Assembly (NCBI GenBank): GCA_023666975.1
Contig: JAMPAW010000035.1
Span: 1 to 26,919 of the forward strand
Direction: 5' to 3'
From: Clostridium sp.
GTDB lineage: Bacteria > Bacillota_A > Clostridia > Lachnospirales > Lachnospiraceae
Length of the DNA: 26,919 bases
Both the position numbers and the translations under genes were made by a program. This document shows, piece after piece, positions 1 to 7,469 of the stretch. The stretch's first letter is position 1, and each line of letters opens with the position of its first letter. The notes beneath the pieces were generated by a model, which searched no databases, was not told where the DNA came from, and saw only the letters and a list, made by a program, of their open reading frames with translations.

Positions 1-89
1 AGCTGTACAACAGGGTGACAAATAACATGAACAAAAGTAAATGATGATTGGAATTGTGGTGAAAATATAATGAAGGAGGATACACAATA

Positions 90-1031
90 ATGAAAAAATA
101 TGTTTTTGGCGTAGATATCGGGGGGACGACGGTCAAGCTGGGATATTTTACCGTTGAAGGCGAGCTGCTTGACAAGTGGGAGATTCCTACCCGCAAAGAT
201 GAGGGAGGACGCTTCATTTTACCCGATGTAGCGGCGACTATCGAGGCAAAGCTGAAGGAGAAATCGGTTGACAAGGACGAGGTGGCCGGTGTGGGTATCG
301 GTGTTCCCGGACCGGTGAAAGATGATGGCACAGTGCTTCGTTGTGTGAATCTCGGCTGGGGAGTATTTAATGTTGAAGATGAGGTGGAAAAGCTTCTGGG
401 ACTTCCGGCAAAGGTAGGAAATGATGCCAATATGGCTTCACTTGGTGAGATGTGGCAGGGAGGAGGCAAGGGCTTTTCTTCTATCGTGATGGTTACTCTC
501 GGAACCGGTGTAGGCGGTGGGATTATCATTAACGGAAAGATGCTGTATGGAACGAACGGTGCCGGTGGGGAAATTGGCCATATCTGTGTGAATGATGATG
601 AGACAGAGGTCTGTGGCTGTGGCAAAAAAGGCTGTCTGGAACAGTATACTTCAGCGACAGGAATTACAAGAATGGCAGAACGGGTGCTGAACAATACAGA
701 CAGACCGTCTAAACTGAGAAATGTACAGTATATTTCTGCCAAGGAAATCTTTGATGCTGCTAAGGAGGGTGATGATTTGGCGCTTGAATTGGTTGAGGAC
801 CACGGTAAAACGCTGGGTAAGGCGTTGGCAAGCGTTGCTTGTGTGTGTGACCCGGAGGCATTTGTAATCGGCGGCGGGGTTTCCAGGGCAGGCAGTATTC
901 TGATTGATACTACGGCCAAATATTATCAGCAGTATGTGTTCCATGCCTGCAAAAATACCAAATTTGTTTTGGCTACGCTGGGAAATGATGCGGGAATCTA
1001 TGGCTGTGCCGAAGCGATTCTGACCAAATAA
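90..1031 (+). CDS. glcK: ROK-family glucokinase
   Basis: Phosphorylates glucose (or a related hexose) with ATP in the cytoplasm, feeding glycolysis. The N-terminal phosphate-binding motif DIGGTT is at residues 9-14, the catalytic Asp is in VGNDAN (D112), and the ROK zinc site is complete: GHI (H164) plus CGCGKKGC (C175, C177, C182). The 313-residue length is usual for the family. The ATG at 90 follows an AAGGAGG ribosome site at about 73-79. It is monocistronic here, with an intrinsic terminator directly downstream. Sequence alone cannot separate glucose from other hexoses or from N-acetylmannosamine, but the Clostridial GlcK type is the best match. Confidence 0.93.
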   Translation: MKKYVFGVDIGGTTVKLGYFTVEGELLDKWEIPTRKDEGGRFILPDVAATIEAKLKEKSVDKDEVAGVGIGVPGPVKDDGTVLRCVNLGWGVFNVEDEVEKLLGLPAKVGNDANMASLGEMWQGGGKGFSSIVMVTLGTGVGGGIIINGKMLYGTNGAGGEIGHICVNDDETEVCGCGKKGCLEQYTSATGITRMAERVLNNTDRPSKLRNVQYISAKEIFDAAKEGDDLALELVEDHGKTLGKALASVACVCDPEAFVIGGGVSRAGSILIDTTAKYYQQYVFHACKNTKFVLATLGNDAGIYGCAEAILTK

Positions 1032-1057
1032 TTGAAGGGATATTAGTAAAAAAGACG

Positions 1058-1085
1058 AAAGGGGAGTGTTTCTCCCCTTTTTTTT
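1058..1085 (+). terminator. Intrinsic terminator after glcK
   Basis: AAAGGGGAG, a 5-nt loop TGTTT, then CTCCCCTTT running into further T residues: a 9-bp stem with a T tract 27 bases after the glcK stop. It separates glcK from the murB operon. Confidence 0.9.
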
Positions 1086-1100
1086 CGTGATTATCTCACA

Positions 1101-1130
1101 TTGATTTTACGTAATGGAATGGCATATAAT
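1101..1130 (+). promoter_or_regulatory. Sigma-A type promoter for murB operon
   Basis: TTGATT at 1101-1106 and a perfect TATAAT at 1125-1130 with an 18-bp spacer. It lies between the glcK terminator and murB and would give a leader of about 35 nt. Confidence 0.7.
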
Positions 1131-1172
1131 AGATAAGGTTAGAAAATAAGGGAAAATCAAAGGATTTTTAAG

Positions 1173-2081
1173 ATGAATCAGAATTTAATTGACAAACTCT
1201 GCATGATTGTCGGAAAACAGAATGTCAGGACAGATGAGCCAATGTCAAAACATACAACATTTCGCATAGGAGGACCGGCACAGATTTTTGTGACACCGCA
1301 TACGGTTGAGGAGATTGGAGAGGTGGTCGCAGCGTGTAATATATGTCAGGTCCCGTTTTTTATGTTGGGACGGGGGAGCAACCTGCTGGTCAGCGATGCC
1401 GGCATAGAGGGTGTTGTCATTGAATTTGGTGCTAACTTTTCAGAATACAGCATAGACGGAACAACAGTAAAAGCACAGGCGGGAATAACATTGGCAAAGC
1501 TGGGGAGCGTTGTCGAAAAAGCAGGTTTGTCCGGTTTTGAATTTGCGGCCGGGATTCCGGGGAGCTTAGGTGGTGCGGTAATGATGAATGCCGGAGCTTA
1601 CGGTGGTGAGATGAAAAATATTGTGGACAGGGTATGGCTGATGGATAAAGAGGGAAATCTGCTGGAACGGTCAGGGACAGAAATGGATTTTGGCTACCGC
1701 CATAGCATTGTGGAGGATAAAGGTTATATTGTGTTAGCGGCGGCACTGATTCTGCAAGAGGGGAATAGAGAAGAGATACAGACGAGAATGGAGGAGCTGG
1801 CCGAGGCAAGGCGTTCTAAACAGCCGTTGGAATTTCCGAGCGCAGGTTCTACATTTAAACGGCCAGAAGGATATTTTGCCGGTAAGCTGATTATGGATGC
1901 CGGGCTTCGAGGATACAGTGTCGGAGGGGCTCAGGTTTCAGAGAAGCATTGTGGATTTGTCGTTAACAAGGGCGGTGCTACGGCCGCAGATGTATTGCAG
2001 CTGATTGAAGATGTGAAAAGCAGTGTGTATGAGCAGTTTCATGTGGAGTTGGAACCGGAGGTCAAAATATGCGGTTTGTGA
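1173..2081 (+). CDS. murB: UDP-N-acetylenolpyruvoylglucosamine reductase MurB
   Basis: NADPH- and FAD-dependent reductase that converts UDP-GlcNAc-enolpyruvate to UDP-MurNAc, the second committed step of peptidoglycan synthesis. FAD-binding motifs are visible (GRGSNLLVSD near residues 66-75; GIPGSLGGAVMMNAGAYGGE in the middle). The catalytic Ser is in AGSTFKRP (S226), and the C-terminal LEPEVKI contains the acid Glu (E296). The 302-residue length and the short loop fit type II MurB of Firmicutes. A weak ribosome site (AAAGGA, about 1159-1164) precedes the ATG. The 3' end overlaps rapZ by 13 bases, so the two are likely translationally coupled. Confidence 0.96.
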   Translation: MNQNLIDKLCMIVGKQNVRTDEPMSKHTTFRIGGPAQIFVTPHTVEEIGEVVAACNICQVPFFMLGRGSNLLVSDAGIEGVVIEFGANFSEYSIDGTTVKAQAGITLAKLGSVVEKAGLSGFEFAAGIPGSLGGAVMMNAGAYGGEMKNIVDRVWLMDKEGNLLERSGTEMDFGYRHSIVEDKGYIVLAAALILQEGNREEIQTRMEELAEARRSKQPLEFPSAGSTFKRPEGYFAGKLIMDAGLRGYSVGGAQVSEKHCGFVVNKGGATAADVLQLIEDVKSSVYEQFHVELEPEVKICGL

Positions 2082-2941
2082 TTGTCACCGGAATGAGCGG
2101 TGCCGGCAAAAGTACAACGTTAAAGACATTAGAGGATATCGGGTATTTCTGTGTGGACAACCTTCCGATACAGCTAATCAGGCGTTTTGCAGAGATTGCC
2201 TATGCAAATGACAATGATATTAACAATGTGGCTATTGGAGTGGATATCCGCAGTGGTGTCTACTTAGAGCAGCTGTCGGAATGTCTGCAGCAGCTTAAGG
2301 CGTCCCGCTATGGTTATGAGATTTTGTTTTTGGATTCCAATGATGATGTACTGATTAAAAGGTACAAGGAGACAAGGCGGAATCACCCGCTGGCCAGAAA
2401 TGGCCGAGTGGAAGACGGAATAAAAAGCGAGCGGAGCAGGATTGCTTTTCTGCGGAAAGAGGCGGATTATATTATTGATACTACCAGTCTTCTCACCAGA
2501 GAGCTGAAAGCGGAGCTGGATAAGATTTTTATTGAAAATGCGGAGTACAATAATTTTATTGTCAGTGTAGTCTCCTTTGGTTTTAAATATGGAATTCCAC
2601 GGGATTCGGATTTGGTGTTTGATGTCAGGTTTTTGCCGAATCCGTATTACGACCTGAATTTGCGGCCGTTTACCGGTAATGATGAGGTTGTTCAGGATTT
2701 TGTCATGCAGTTTGATGAGTCCAAGGAATTTATGAACAAAATTGTAGATTTGCTGGAATTTCTGATTCCTAACTTTATCAAGGAGGGAAAAAACGGTCTG
2801 GTGGTTGCAGTGGGCTGTACAGGAGGTAAACACCGTTCGGTTACGCTTGCCAACGGTATATATAAAGAATTACAGTCTTTGCCATATAGTGTGAGAATTG
2901 AACACAGGGATATTGAAAAGGATGCGGTTAGAAAGGGTTGA
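2069..2941 (+). CDS. rapZ: RNase adapter / nucleotide-binding protein RapZ (YvcJ family)
   Basis: P-loop nucleotide-binding protein; the E. coli homologue is an RNase E adapter controlling the small RNA GlmZ, and the B. subtilis homologue YvcJ binds and hydrolyses GTP. Walker A GMSGAGKS is at residues 8-15, the FLDSNDDVLIKRYKETRR segment lies in the middle, and the conserved C-terminal CTGGKHRSV motif is present. The 290-residue length is typical. The start is ATG 2069 behind CCGGAGG, inside the end of murB. In Firmicutes this gene sits with yvcK and whiA; here whiA follows after 5 bases and no yvcK lies between. The molecular role in Clostridia is inferred, not established. Confidence 0.93.
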   Translation: MRFVIVTGMSGAGKSTTLKTLEDIGYFCVDNLPIQLIRRFAEIAYANDNDINNVAIGVDIRSGVYLEQLSECLQQLKASRYGYEILFLDSNDDVLIKRYKETRRNHPLARNGRVEDGIKSERSRIAFLRKEADYIIDTTSLLTRELKAELDKIFIENAEYNNFIVSVVSFGFKYGIPRDSDLVFDVRFLPNPYYDLNLRPFTGNDEVVQDFVMQFDESKEFMNKIVDLLEFLIPNFIKEGKNGLVVAVGCTGGKHRSVTLANGIYKELQSLPYSVRIEHRDIEKDAVRKG

Positions 2942-2946
2942 CGCAG

Positions 2947-3951
2947 ATGTCATTTTCAACAAAGGTAAAGGAAGAAATAAGCAGGCATTTAAGCCGCAGC
3001 CGGCACTGTCAGATTGCAGAGCTCTTAGCGCTGGTTCTGGCAACAGGGGAGGTGGAAATAGCAAACGGTGGAGTCCGGCTGATTTTGAAGCCGGAAAATG
3101 AAATGGTGAGCAATAAGCTATGCTTGCTGCTCGATGTATTGCTTGACAAAAGGGTATCCGTGTTACGGCATTCCAGATATATGGAAGTGACAGACCAGGA
3201 TATGGTAGAGGAGCTGCTGCAGACAGTAAAGCTGTCGGACTATGTGGATTATTTGGAGGAAGACTGGTTGGACGAGGAGGAGCTGGCGCAGATAGAGGAG
3301 GATTCCATTATCTATGTATCGATGCGCGGTGTTTCCCTGCAAAACTGTCGTTTCCCATGGCAGGTTATTCAAAAGTCCTGTTGTAAGAAGGCATTTATCC
3401 GCGGATTATTTCTGGCAGCCGGCTCGATCAATGACCCCAGTAAGGCCTATCATTTTGAGCTTGTCGTCAGAAATCGTGAGATGGCCGAAGCGGTTAAGGC
3501 GGTAATGAGCAGCTTTGATATAGAAGCCAAGATTGTCAAGCGCAAGAAGCATTATGTTGTTTACCTGAAGGAAGGTTCAATGATTGTAGATGCATTAAAT
3601 ATTATGGAAGCCCATGTGAGCCTGATGGATATGGAAAATATTCGTATTCTTAAGGAGATGAGAAATGGGATTAACCGACAGGTAAACTGTGAAACAGCCA
3701 ATATCAAAAAGACGGTAAACGCAGCGCGAAGACAGATTCAGGATATTGAGTATATTGAGCAGACGAAAGGGTTAAAGTATTTAAAGGATTCGTTGCGGGA
3801 ACTGGCACAGCTGCGGCTGGAAAAGCCGGACGCCAATTTGTCAGAGCTGGGACAAATGTTAAATCCACCGGTATCAAAATCCGGTGTTAACCATAGATTA
3901 AGAAAGATAAGCAGCATTGCAGAAGCATTGCGGGAAGATATTGAAATTTAA
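2947..3951 (+). CDS. whiA: DNA-binding protein WhiA
   Basis: WhiA-family protein: in actinobacteria a sporulation regulator, in Firmicutes a DNA-binding protein affecting division and chromosome organisation. The start is placed at ATG 2947 (MSFSTKVKEEI, the usual WhiA opening); the frame could also open at the in-frame TTG 2938, which overlaps the rapZ stop. The N-terminal half has the LAGLIDADG-like fold, recognisable from KAFIRGLFLAAGSI and the YHFELVVRN strand. The C-terminal helix-turn-helix is marked by NLSELGQMLNPPVSKSGVNH. At 334 residues it is full length. It lies 5 bases after rapZ and 14 bases before the HPr-like gene, so it is operonic. Confidence 0.94.
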   Translation: MSFSTKVKEEISRHLSRSRHCQIAELLALVLATGEVEIANGGVRLILKPENEMVSNKLCLLLDVLLDKRVSVLRHSRYMEVTDQDMVEELLQTVKLSDYVDYLEEDWLDEEELAQIEEDSIIYVSMRGVSLQNCRFPWQVIQKSCCKKAFIRGLFLAAGSINDPSKAYHFELVVRNREMAEAVKAVMSSFDIEAKIVKRKKHYVVYLKEGSMIVDALNIMEAHVSLMDMENIRILKEMRNGINRQVNCETANIKKTVNAARRQIQDIEYIEQTKGLKYLKDSLRELAQLRLEKPDANLSELGQMLNPPVSKSGVNHRLRKISSIAEALREDIEI

Positions 3952-3965
3952 GGAGGAAAAAGTAA

Positions 3966-4223
3966 ATGTTTAGCGAAACAGTAAAAGTAAACTTAGCAGC
4001 AGATGCAGAGGCGAGACCGGTAGCCGTTTTGGTGCAGAAGGCGAGCCAGTTTGAATGTAAGGTATATATTCAGTCGGGCGATAAGAGAATTAATGCTAAG
4101 AGTATCATGGGAATGATGAGCCTGGGATTGATTCAGGATGCAGAAGTCACGGTATCGGCAGAGGGTGATGATGAGCAAAAAGCGGTGGAAACGCTATCAA
4201 AATATCTGCAGAATGCACAGTAG
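3966..4223 (+). CDS. HPr-like protein with Glu15 (Crh-like)
   Basis: An 85-residue HPr-fold protein. In catalytic HPr the motif GLHARP carries the phospho-acceptor His15. Here the matching stretch is DAEARP, with Glu at position 15 (codon 4008-4010), so it cannot accept phosphate from enzyme I on histidine. The regulatory serine is kept exactly at position 46 in KSIMGMMSLG (codon 4101-4103), so phosphorylation by HPr kinase and binding to CcpA-type regulators remain possible. B. subtilis Crh has the same logic (Gln15, Ser46) and the same location after whiA. A strong TAAGGAGG site starts at the whiA stop. A regulatory, non-transport role is the best inference. Confidence 0.88.
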   Translation: MFSETVKVNLAADAEARPVAVLVQKASQFECKVYIQSGDKRINAKSIMGMMSLGLIQDAEVTVSAEGDDEQKAVETLSKYLQNAQ

Positions 4224-4263
4224 ACATTACTGTTTGGCGGTTGCATGGAAATAAATGGTCTTT

Positions 4264-4293
4264 TTGTGCTTTAAGGCTTTTCAAATGTATAAT
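4264..4293 (+). promoter_or_regulatory. Possible promoter for the FliD-like gene
   Basis: A perfect TATAAT at 4288-4293 with a poor -35 candidate TTGTGC at 4264-4269 (18-bp spacer). It lies in the 151-base gap before the next gene. A short hairpin ACAGTA/TACTGT right at the end of the HPr-like gene may be a weak terminator. Confidence 0.45.
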
Positions 4294-4374
4294 ATTGTGT
4301 TAGAATTGAACTGAAATATGGAGCACGCAATAATAGAACATGGAGGTTCGCAAAATATCAAAGGAGTGTTGAGT

Positions 4375-5139
4375 ATGACGATGATTAGTGGAAACAGTTA
4401 TTGGAGTAATTCTAATAGCTATTCGGGAGTGTTTGGCAGTACGGGGACATCATCAGGTGGTTTGTTGGGAATTGATTTATCAGAGTACTATTCTATAACG
4501 AAGGGTTCTTACCGCAAATTGCTTAAACAATATTATAATAAGTATGGAACGGATAAGAAGTCATCTGACAAATCAACTTCTAAGACGGACAGCAAAGAGA
4601 CGACATTGGCTAAGACCAATATGAAAGGCAATGCCAATGAGCTGTATAAGGCAGCTAATGCGCTGGTAACCACAGGCAAGGATTCCGTGTTTAAGAAGGT
4701 TGACATCAAGAATGAGGAAGATGGCACAACCACGAAGGGTTATGATACGGATAAGATTTATAAGGCTGTCAACAATTTAGTGGAGGCATACAACAAGTAT
4801 GTTAAGGGTTCTACCGACAGCACAAACAATGCAGTATTGAGACAGACGTTACATATGATTAATTCCGTATCTTCTAACGGTAAGATACTGGGGAACATGG
4901 GAATCAAGATTGGCGCCGACAATACGTTGAGTATTGACGAGGAGAAATTTAAAGAAGCCGATATGGATGTCGTTAAATCCTTATTTAACGGAAGCGGTTC
5001 TTTAGGTTCATCAATCCAGACGGCGGCAAGCAGCGTATATATGAATGTACAGAATTCGCTGGGTGACAGCAGTTCATATACGGCTAGTGGTTCCTTCGGT
5101 AATTATTCAACCGGCAATATTCTGGATAGCTTTTTCTAA
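4375..5139 (+). CDS. Orphan protein with FliD C-terminal-like region
   Basis: A 254-residue protein without signal peptide or membrane segment. The start is ATG 4375, eight bases after AAGGAG (4361-4366); an upstream in-frame ATG at 4318 lacks such a site. Residues 1-30 are rich in Ser, Gly and Asn; 60-80 form a charged Lys/Ser/Asp/Thr linker. From about residue 85 to 232 the pattern resembles the C-terminal domain of the flagellar cap protein FliD: amphipathic helices with NNLVEAYNKYV, then GIKIGADNTLSIDEEKF, then KSLFNG, then a helical tail. It is far shorter than FliD (usually above 400 residues), and no flagellar gene is nearby. It has its own promoter candidate and terminator. Function is unknown; a secreted or self-assembling surface protein is one possibility. 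Confidence 0.75.
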   Translation: MTMISGNSYWSNSNSYSGVFGSTGTSSGGLLGIDLSEYYSITKGSYRKLLKQYYNKYGTDKKSSDKSTSKTDSKETTLAKTNMKGNANELYKAANALVTTGKDSVFKKVDIKNEEDGTTTKGYDTDKIYKAVNNLVEAYNKYVKGSTDSTNNAVLRQTLHMINSVSSNGKILGNMGIKIGADNTLSIDEEKFKEADMDVVKSLFNGSGSLGSSIQTAASSVYMNVQNSLGDSSSYTASGSFGNYSTGNILDSFF

Positions 5140-5172
5140 GAAGCCGGTAGAGATGAGAATGATATTTCAGAG

Positions 5173-5203
5173 CGTCAAGGTAATTTACCTTGACGTTCTT
5201 TTC
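5173..5203 (+). terminator. Intrinsic terminator after the FliD-like gene
   Basis: CGTCAAGGTAA pairs perfectly with TTACCTTGACG (11 bp, minimal loop) and is followed by TTCTTTTC, starting 34 bases after the stop. Confidence 0.85.
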
Positions 5204-5259
5204 GTATGTGCACCTTTGGACTGCCTTTGGCACCATAGGAGTGCAGAGGCAAAAAATGA

Positions 5260-5288
5260 TTGACGGGATATTAGAATATTAGTACAAT
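5260..5288 (+). promoter_or_regulatory. Near-consensus promoter of the MoxR operon
   Basis: TTGACG at 5260-5265, a 17-bp spacer and TACAAT at 5283-5288. It drives the run of four envelope genes from 5340 onward. Confidence 0.8.
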
Positions 5289-5339
5289 AAAAGGGATTAC
5301 AGTGTTCAATCAGTACATAGAAAGAAGAGGACAAGCCGT

Positions 5340-6266
5340 ATGGAAAATAGAATGCTACAGGTTAAGGACGAGATAAAAAAGGCAGTTAAGGGAAAGGACG
5401 GGATTATCGAGAAGGTTCTGGCTGCCATGCTGGCAGGGGGACATATTTTATTGGAAGATATTCCCGGAGTAGGGAAGACTACCCTTGCTATGGCTATTGC
5501 CCGTTCTATGGATTTAAGCTATAAACGTGTACAGTTCACGCCAGATGTGCTGCCGAGTGATATTGTGGGCTTTTCTATGTATAATCAGGATACCAGAACT
5601 TTTGAGTATCAACAGGGAGCCGTTCATTGCAATTTGTTTTTGGCAGATGAGATTAACCGTACTTCACCGAAAACGCAGTCGGCGCTGCTGGAGGTAATGG
5701 AGGAGGGAAATGTGACTGTGGACGGGGTGACCCGGCCTCTGCCGAATCCGTTTACGGTAATCGCTACGGAAAATCCGCTGGGTTCGTCGGGAACGCAGAT
5801 GCTGCCGGAATCACAGTTAGACCGCTTTATGGTTTGTCTGTCTATCGGATATCCGGAGCATACGGCGGCAGTGGATATTTTAAGGGAGAATGCAAAGAAG
5901 CCGCTATCGCTTTTGCAGTCGGTGATTACGGTAGAGGAATTTCTGGACTTGCGGACAAAGACTAACGATATGTATGTGCATGATTCCATTTATGAATATA
6001 TTGTGACATTGGTGGAGATGACCCGCAGCAATCCGTTGTTTGCAGCAGGTGCCAGCCCACGGGGAAGCATAGCGCTTTTGCGCATGGCAAAGGCTATGGC
6101 AGTGTTGTATGGACGAGATTATGTGACACCGGAGGATATCCGCAGTGTATTTTTTGATGTGTTAGGCCACAGGGTTAAATTAAGCACAAAGGCGAGAGCA
6201 GAGGGTAAGAGTGCGCAGGAGGCATTGAACGAGTTGTTCAATGAAGTGAAGGTACCCCGTACCTGA
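5340..6266 (+). CDS. MoxR-family AAA+ ATPase
   Basis: A 308-residue AAA+ ATPase of the MoxR type, a family thought to act as chaperones that mature or regulate partner proteins, usually encoded beside DUF58 proteins. Walker A GVGKT is at residues 43-47, Walker B in LADEIN, sensor 1 in VIATENP, and the conserved ESQLDRF motif follows. The C-terminal lid (about residues 230-300) contains GASPRGS, typical of MoxR. ATG 5340 is preceded by a purine-rich AGAAGAGGA stretch. First gene of the operon; the DUF58 gene follows after 56 bases. The specific client is unknown; the adjacent membrane proteins are the natural candidates. Confidence 0.92.
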   Translation: MENRMLQVKDEIKKAVKGKDGIIEKVLAAMLAGGHILLEDIPGVGKTTLAMAIARSMDLSYKRVQFTPDVLPSDIVGFSMYNQDTRTFEYQQGAVHCNLFLADEINRTSPKTQSALLEVMEEGNVTVDGVTRPLPNPFTVIATENPLGSSGTQMLPESQLDRFMVCLSIGYPEHTAAVDILRENAKKPLSLLQSVITVEEFLDLRTKTNDMYVHDSIYEYIVTLVEMTRSNPLFAAGASPRGSIALLRMAKAMAVLYGRDYVTPEDIRSVFFDVLGHRVKLSTKARAEGKSAQEALNELFNEVKVPRT

Positions 6267-6322
6267 TATGGACAGACGGAGACGATAAGGGACAAATTGG
6301 TTACCAATCTGGAGGAAAGGGA

Positions 6323-7390
6323 ATGAAGCGATTCTGCAACGTCACACGCTATATATTCATCATCGGTTTAAACGTGTTTGTCATGTATGTGTTTCACAGC
6401 TATATCAATCTGCTTTTGCTGATTGGTCTTATTTTGTTTCCGTTTTATTCCATATATGCGGTCAACCGGGTGCGTCAGGAAATGCAGCTTACAATCCTGT
6501 TGCCGGAGGAGCCGATGGAGCGGGGCAATGAATTTCATCTGCGGTTTGTGCTGCATAATCCGACACAGTTTCCATTGGTCAATGCGACGCTGGCATTGGC
6601 GGTCGAGAATCGTTTTTACCGGGAGCAGGGAAAAAACAGGTTAAATCTGCCCGTGCGGGCCAGAAAGGATACGGAAGTGATTTATCCGGTAATTATGGAC
6701 TACTGTGGAAGATTTGTGGTTACGGCGGAGAGTATCCGGCTCGTTGATTTACTGGGTATTTATGAGGTGGAGGTTCCCGTTAATGAGGTAAAGGAATGTC
6801 TGGTGTTTCCGGTCGGTGAGGAGAGAAACCAGGAAGCGGGACAGATGTATATCAACGGTGTAGCGGAGGCTATGGAGAGCAGGGAGAAGGGATATGATTT
6901 TTCCGAGGTCAGCGGAATCAGGGAATACATTCCGGGTGATAAGCTGCAGAATATTCACTGGAAGCTGTCCGTGAAAAAGGAGGAGTTAATGGTGAAGGAG
7001 CGCATCAGTGTTTCTGCCATGCAGCTCAATGTCCTGATTGAAATGCTCAATGACGATGAGATGTGTCTGGAGGAAATACTGGATTTGGCAGACAGTATTA
7101 CCAGGGCATTTGTATCCCAGAATCTTCCGTTTACCGTCTATTATTACAGTGCCGCTTTAGGACAGCTGAGGGAGTTCTATATCGGTAATACAAAGGAGCG
7201 TTCGCAGTGGATGGAAATGCTGTTATACGAGCAGTGTTATACCAGCCAGAATCAGGTGGAGGATTTATTTATCGGTCAGCGTTTGTCCGGAGGGACTTAT
7301 CTCTATATCGGAAAAGGAGCGCCTGTGGGCGATTCCGAACAGGTGATTGTGGGTGCCAAAAATACTGTGGCAGAGCTGAGAAGCTACTAG
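6323..7390 (+). CDS. DUF58-domain membrane protein
   Basis: A 355-residue protein with hydrophobic N-terminal segments (about residues 8-44, probably a two-helix hairpin), then a beta-rich region, then the DUF58 signature REYIPGDKLQNIHWKLSVKK at roughly residues 200-220. The distal part has the VWA-like pattern of the family, though no MIDAS DxSxS motif is obvious. DUF58 proteins are near-constant partners of MoxR ATPases and transglutaminase membrane proteins, as here. ATG 6323 follows a strong GGAGGAAAGG site. Biochemical function is not established for the family; a role in envelope integrity is inferred from context. Confidence 0.9.
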   Translation: MKRFCNVTRYIFIIGLNVFVMYVFHSYINLLLLIGLILFPFYSIYAVNRVRQEMQLTILLPEEPMERGNEFHLRFVLHNPTQFPLVNATLALAVENRFYREQGKNRLNLPVRARKDTEVIYPVIMDYCGRFVVTAESIRLVDLLGIYEVEVPVNEVKECLVFPVGEERNQEAGQMYINGVAEAMESREKGYDFSEVSGIREYIPGDKLQNIHWKLSVKKEELMVKERISVSAMQLNVLIEMLNDDEMCLEEILDLADSITRAFVSQNLPFTVYYYSAALGQLREFYIGNTKERSQWMEMLLYEQCYTSQNQVEDLFIGQRLSGGTYLYIGKGAPVGDSEQVIVGAKNTVAELRSY

Positions 7391-7469
7391 TACAGCGCAT
7401 ATTAAGTTTTGGATAGTTTGATGTAAAAGATTGTTTCATAATGCCGGGAGAAACAAGGGAGCGATGAAG

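Noticed and set aside
1..44. Possible tail of an upstream gene (short frame ending near 44)
   Set aside because: Too short to identify; two frames end by chance in this stretch.
66..71. TATAAT just before glcK
   Set aside because: No matching -35, and transcription would start inside or after the ribosome site.
4218..4234. ACAGTA/TACTGT hairpin at the end of the HPr-like gene
   Set aside because: Short stem with only three T residues; at best a weak terminator.
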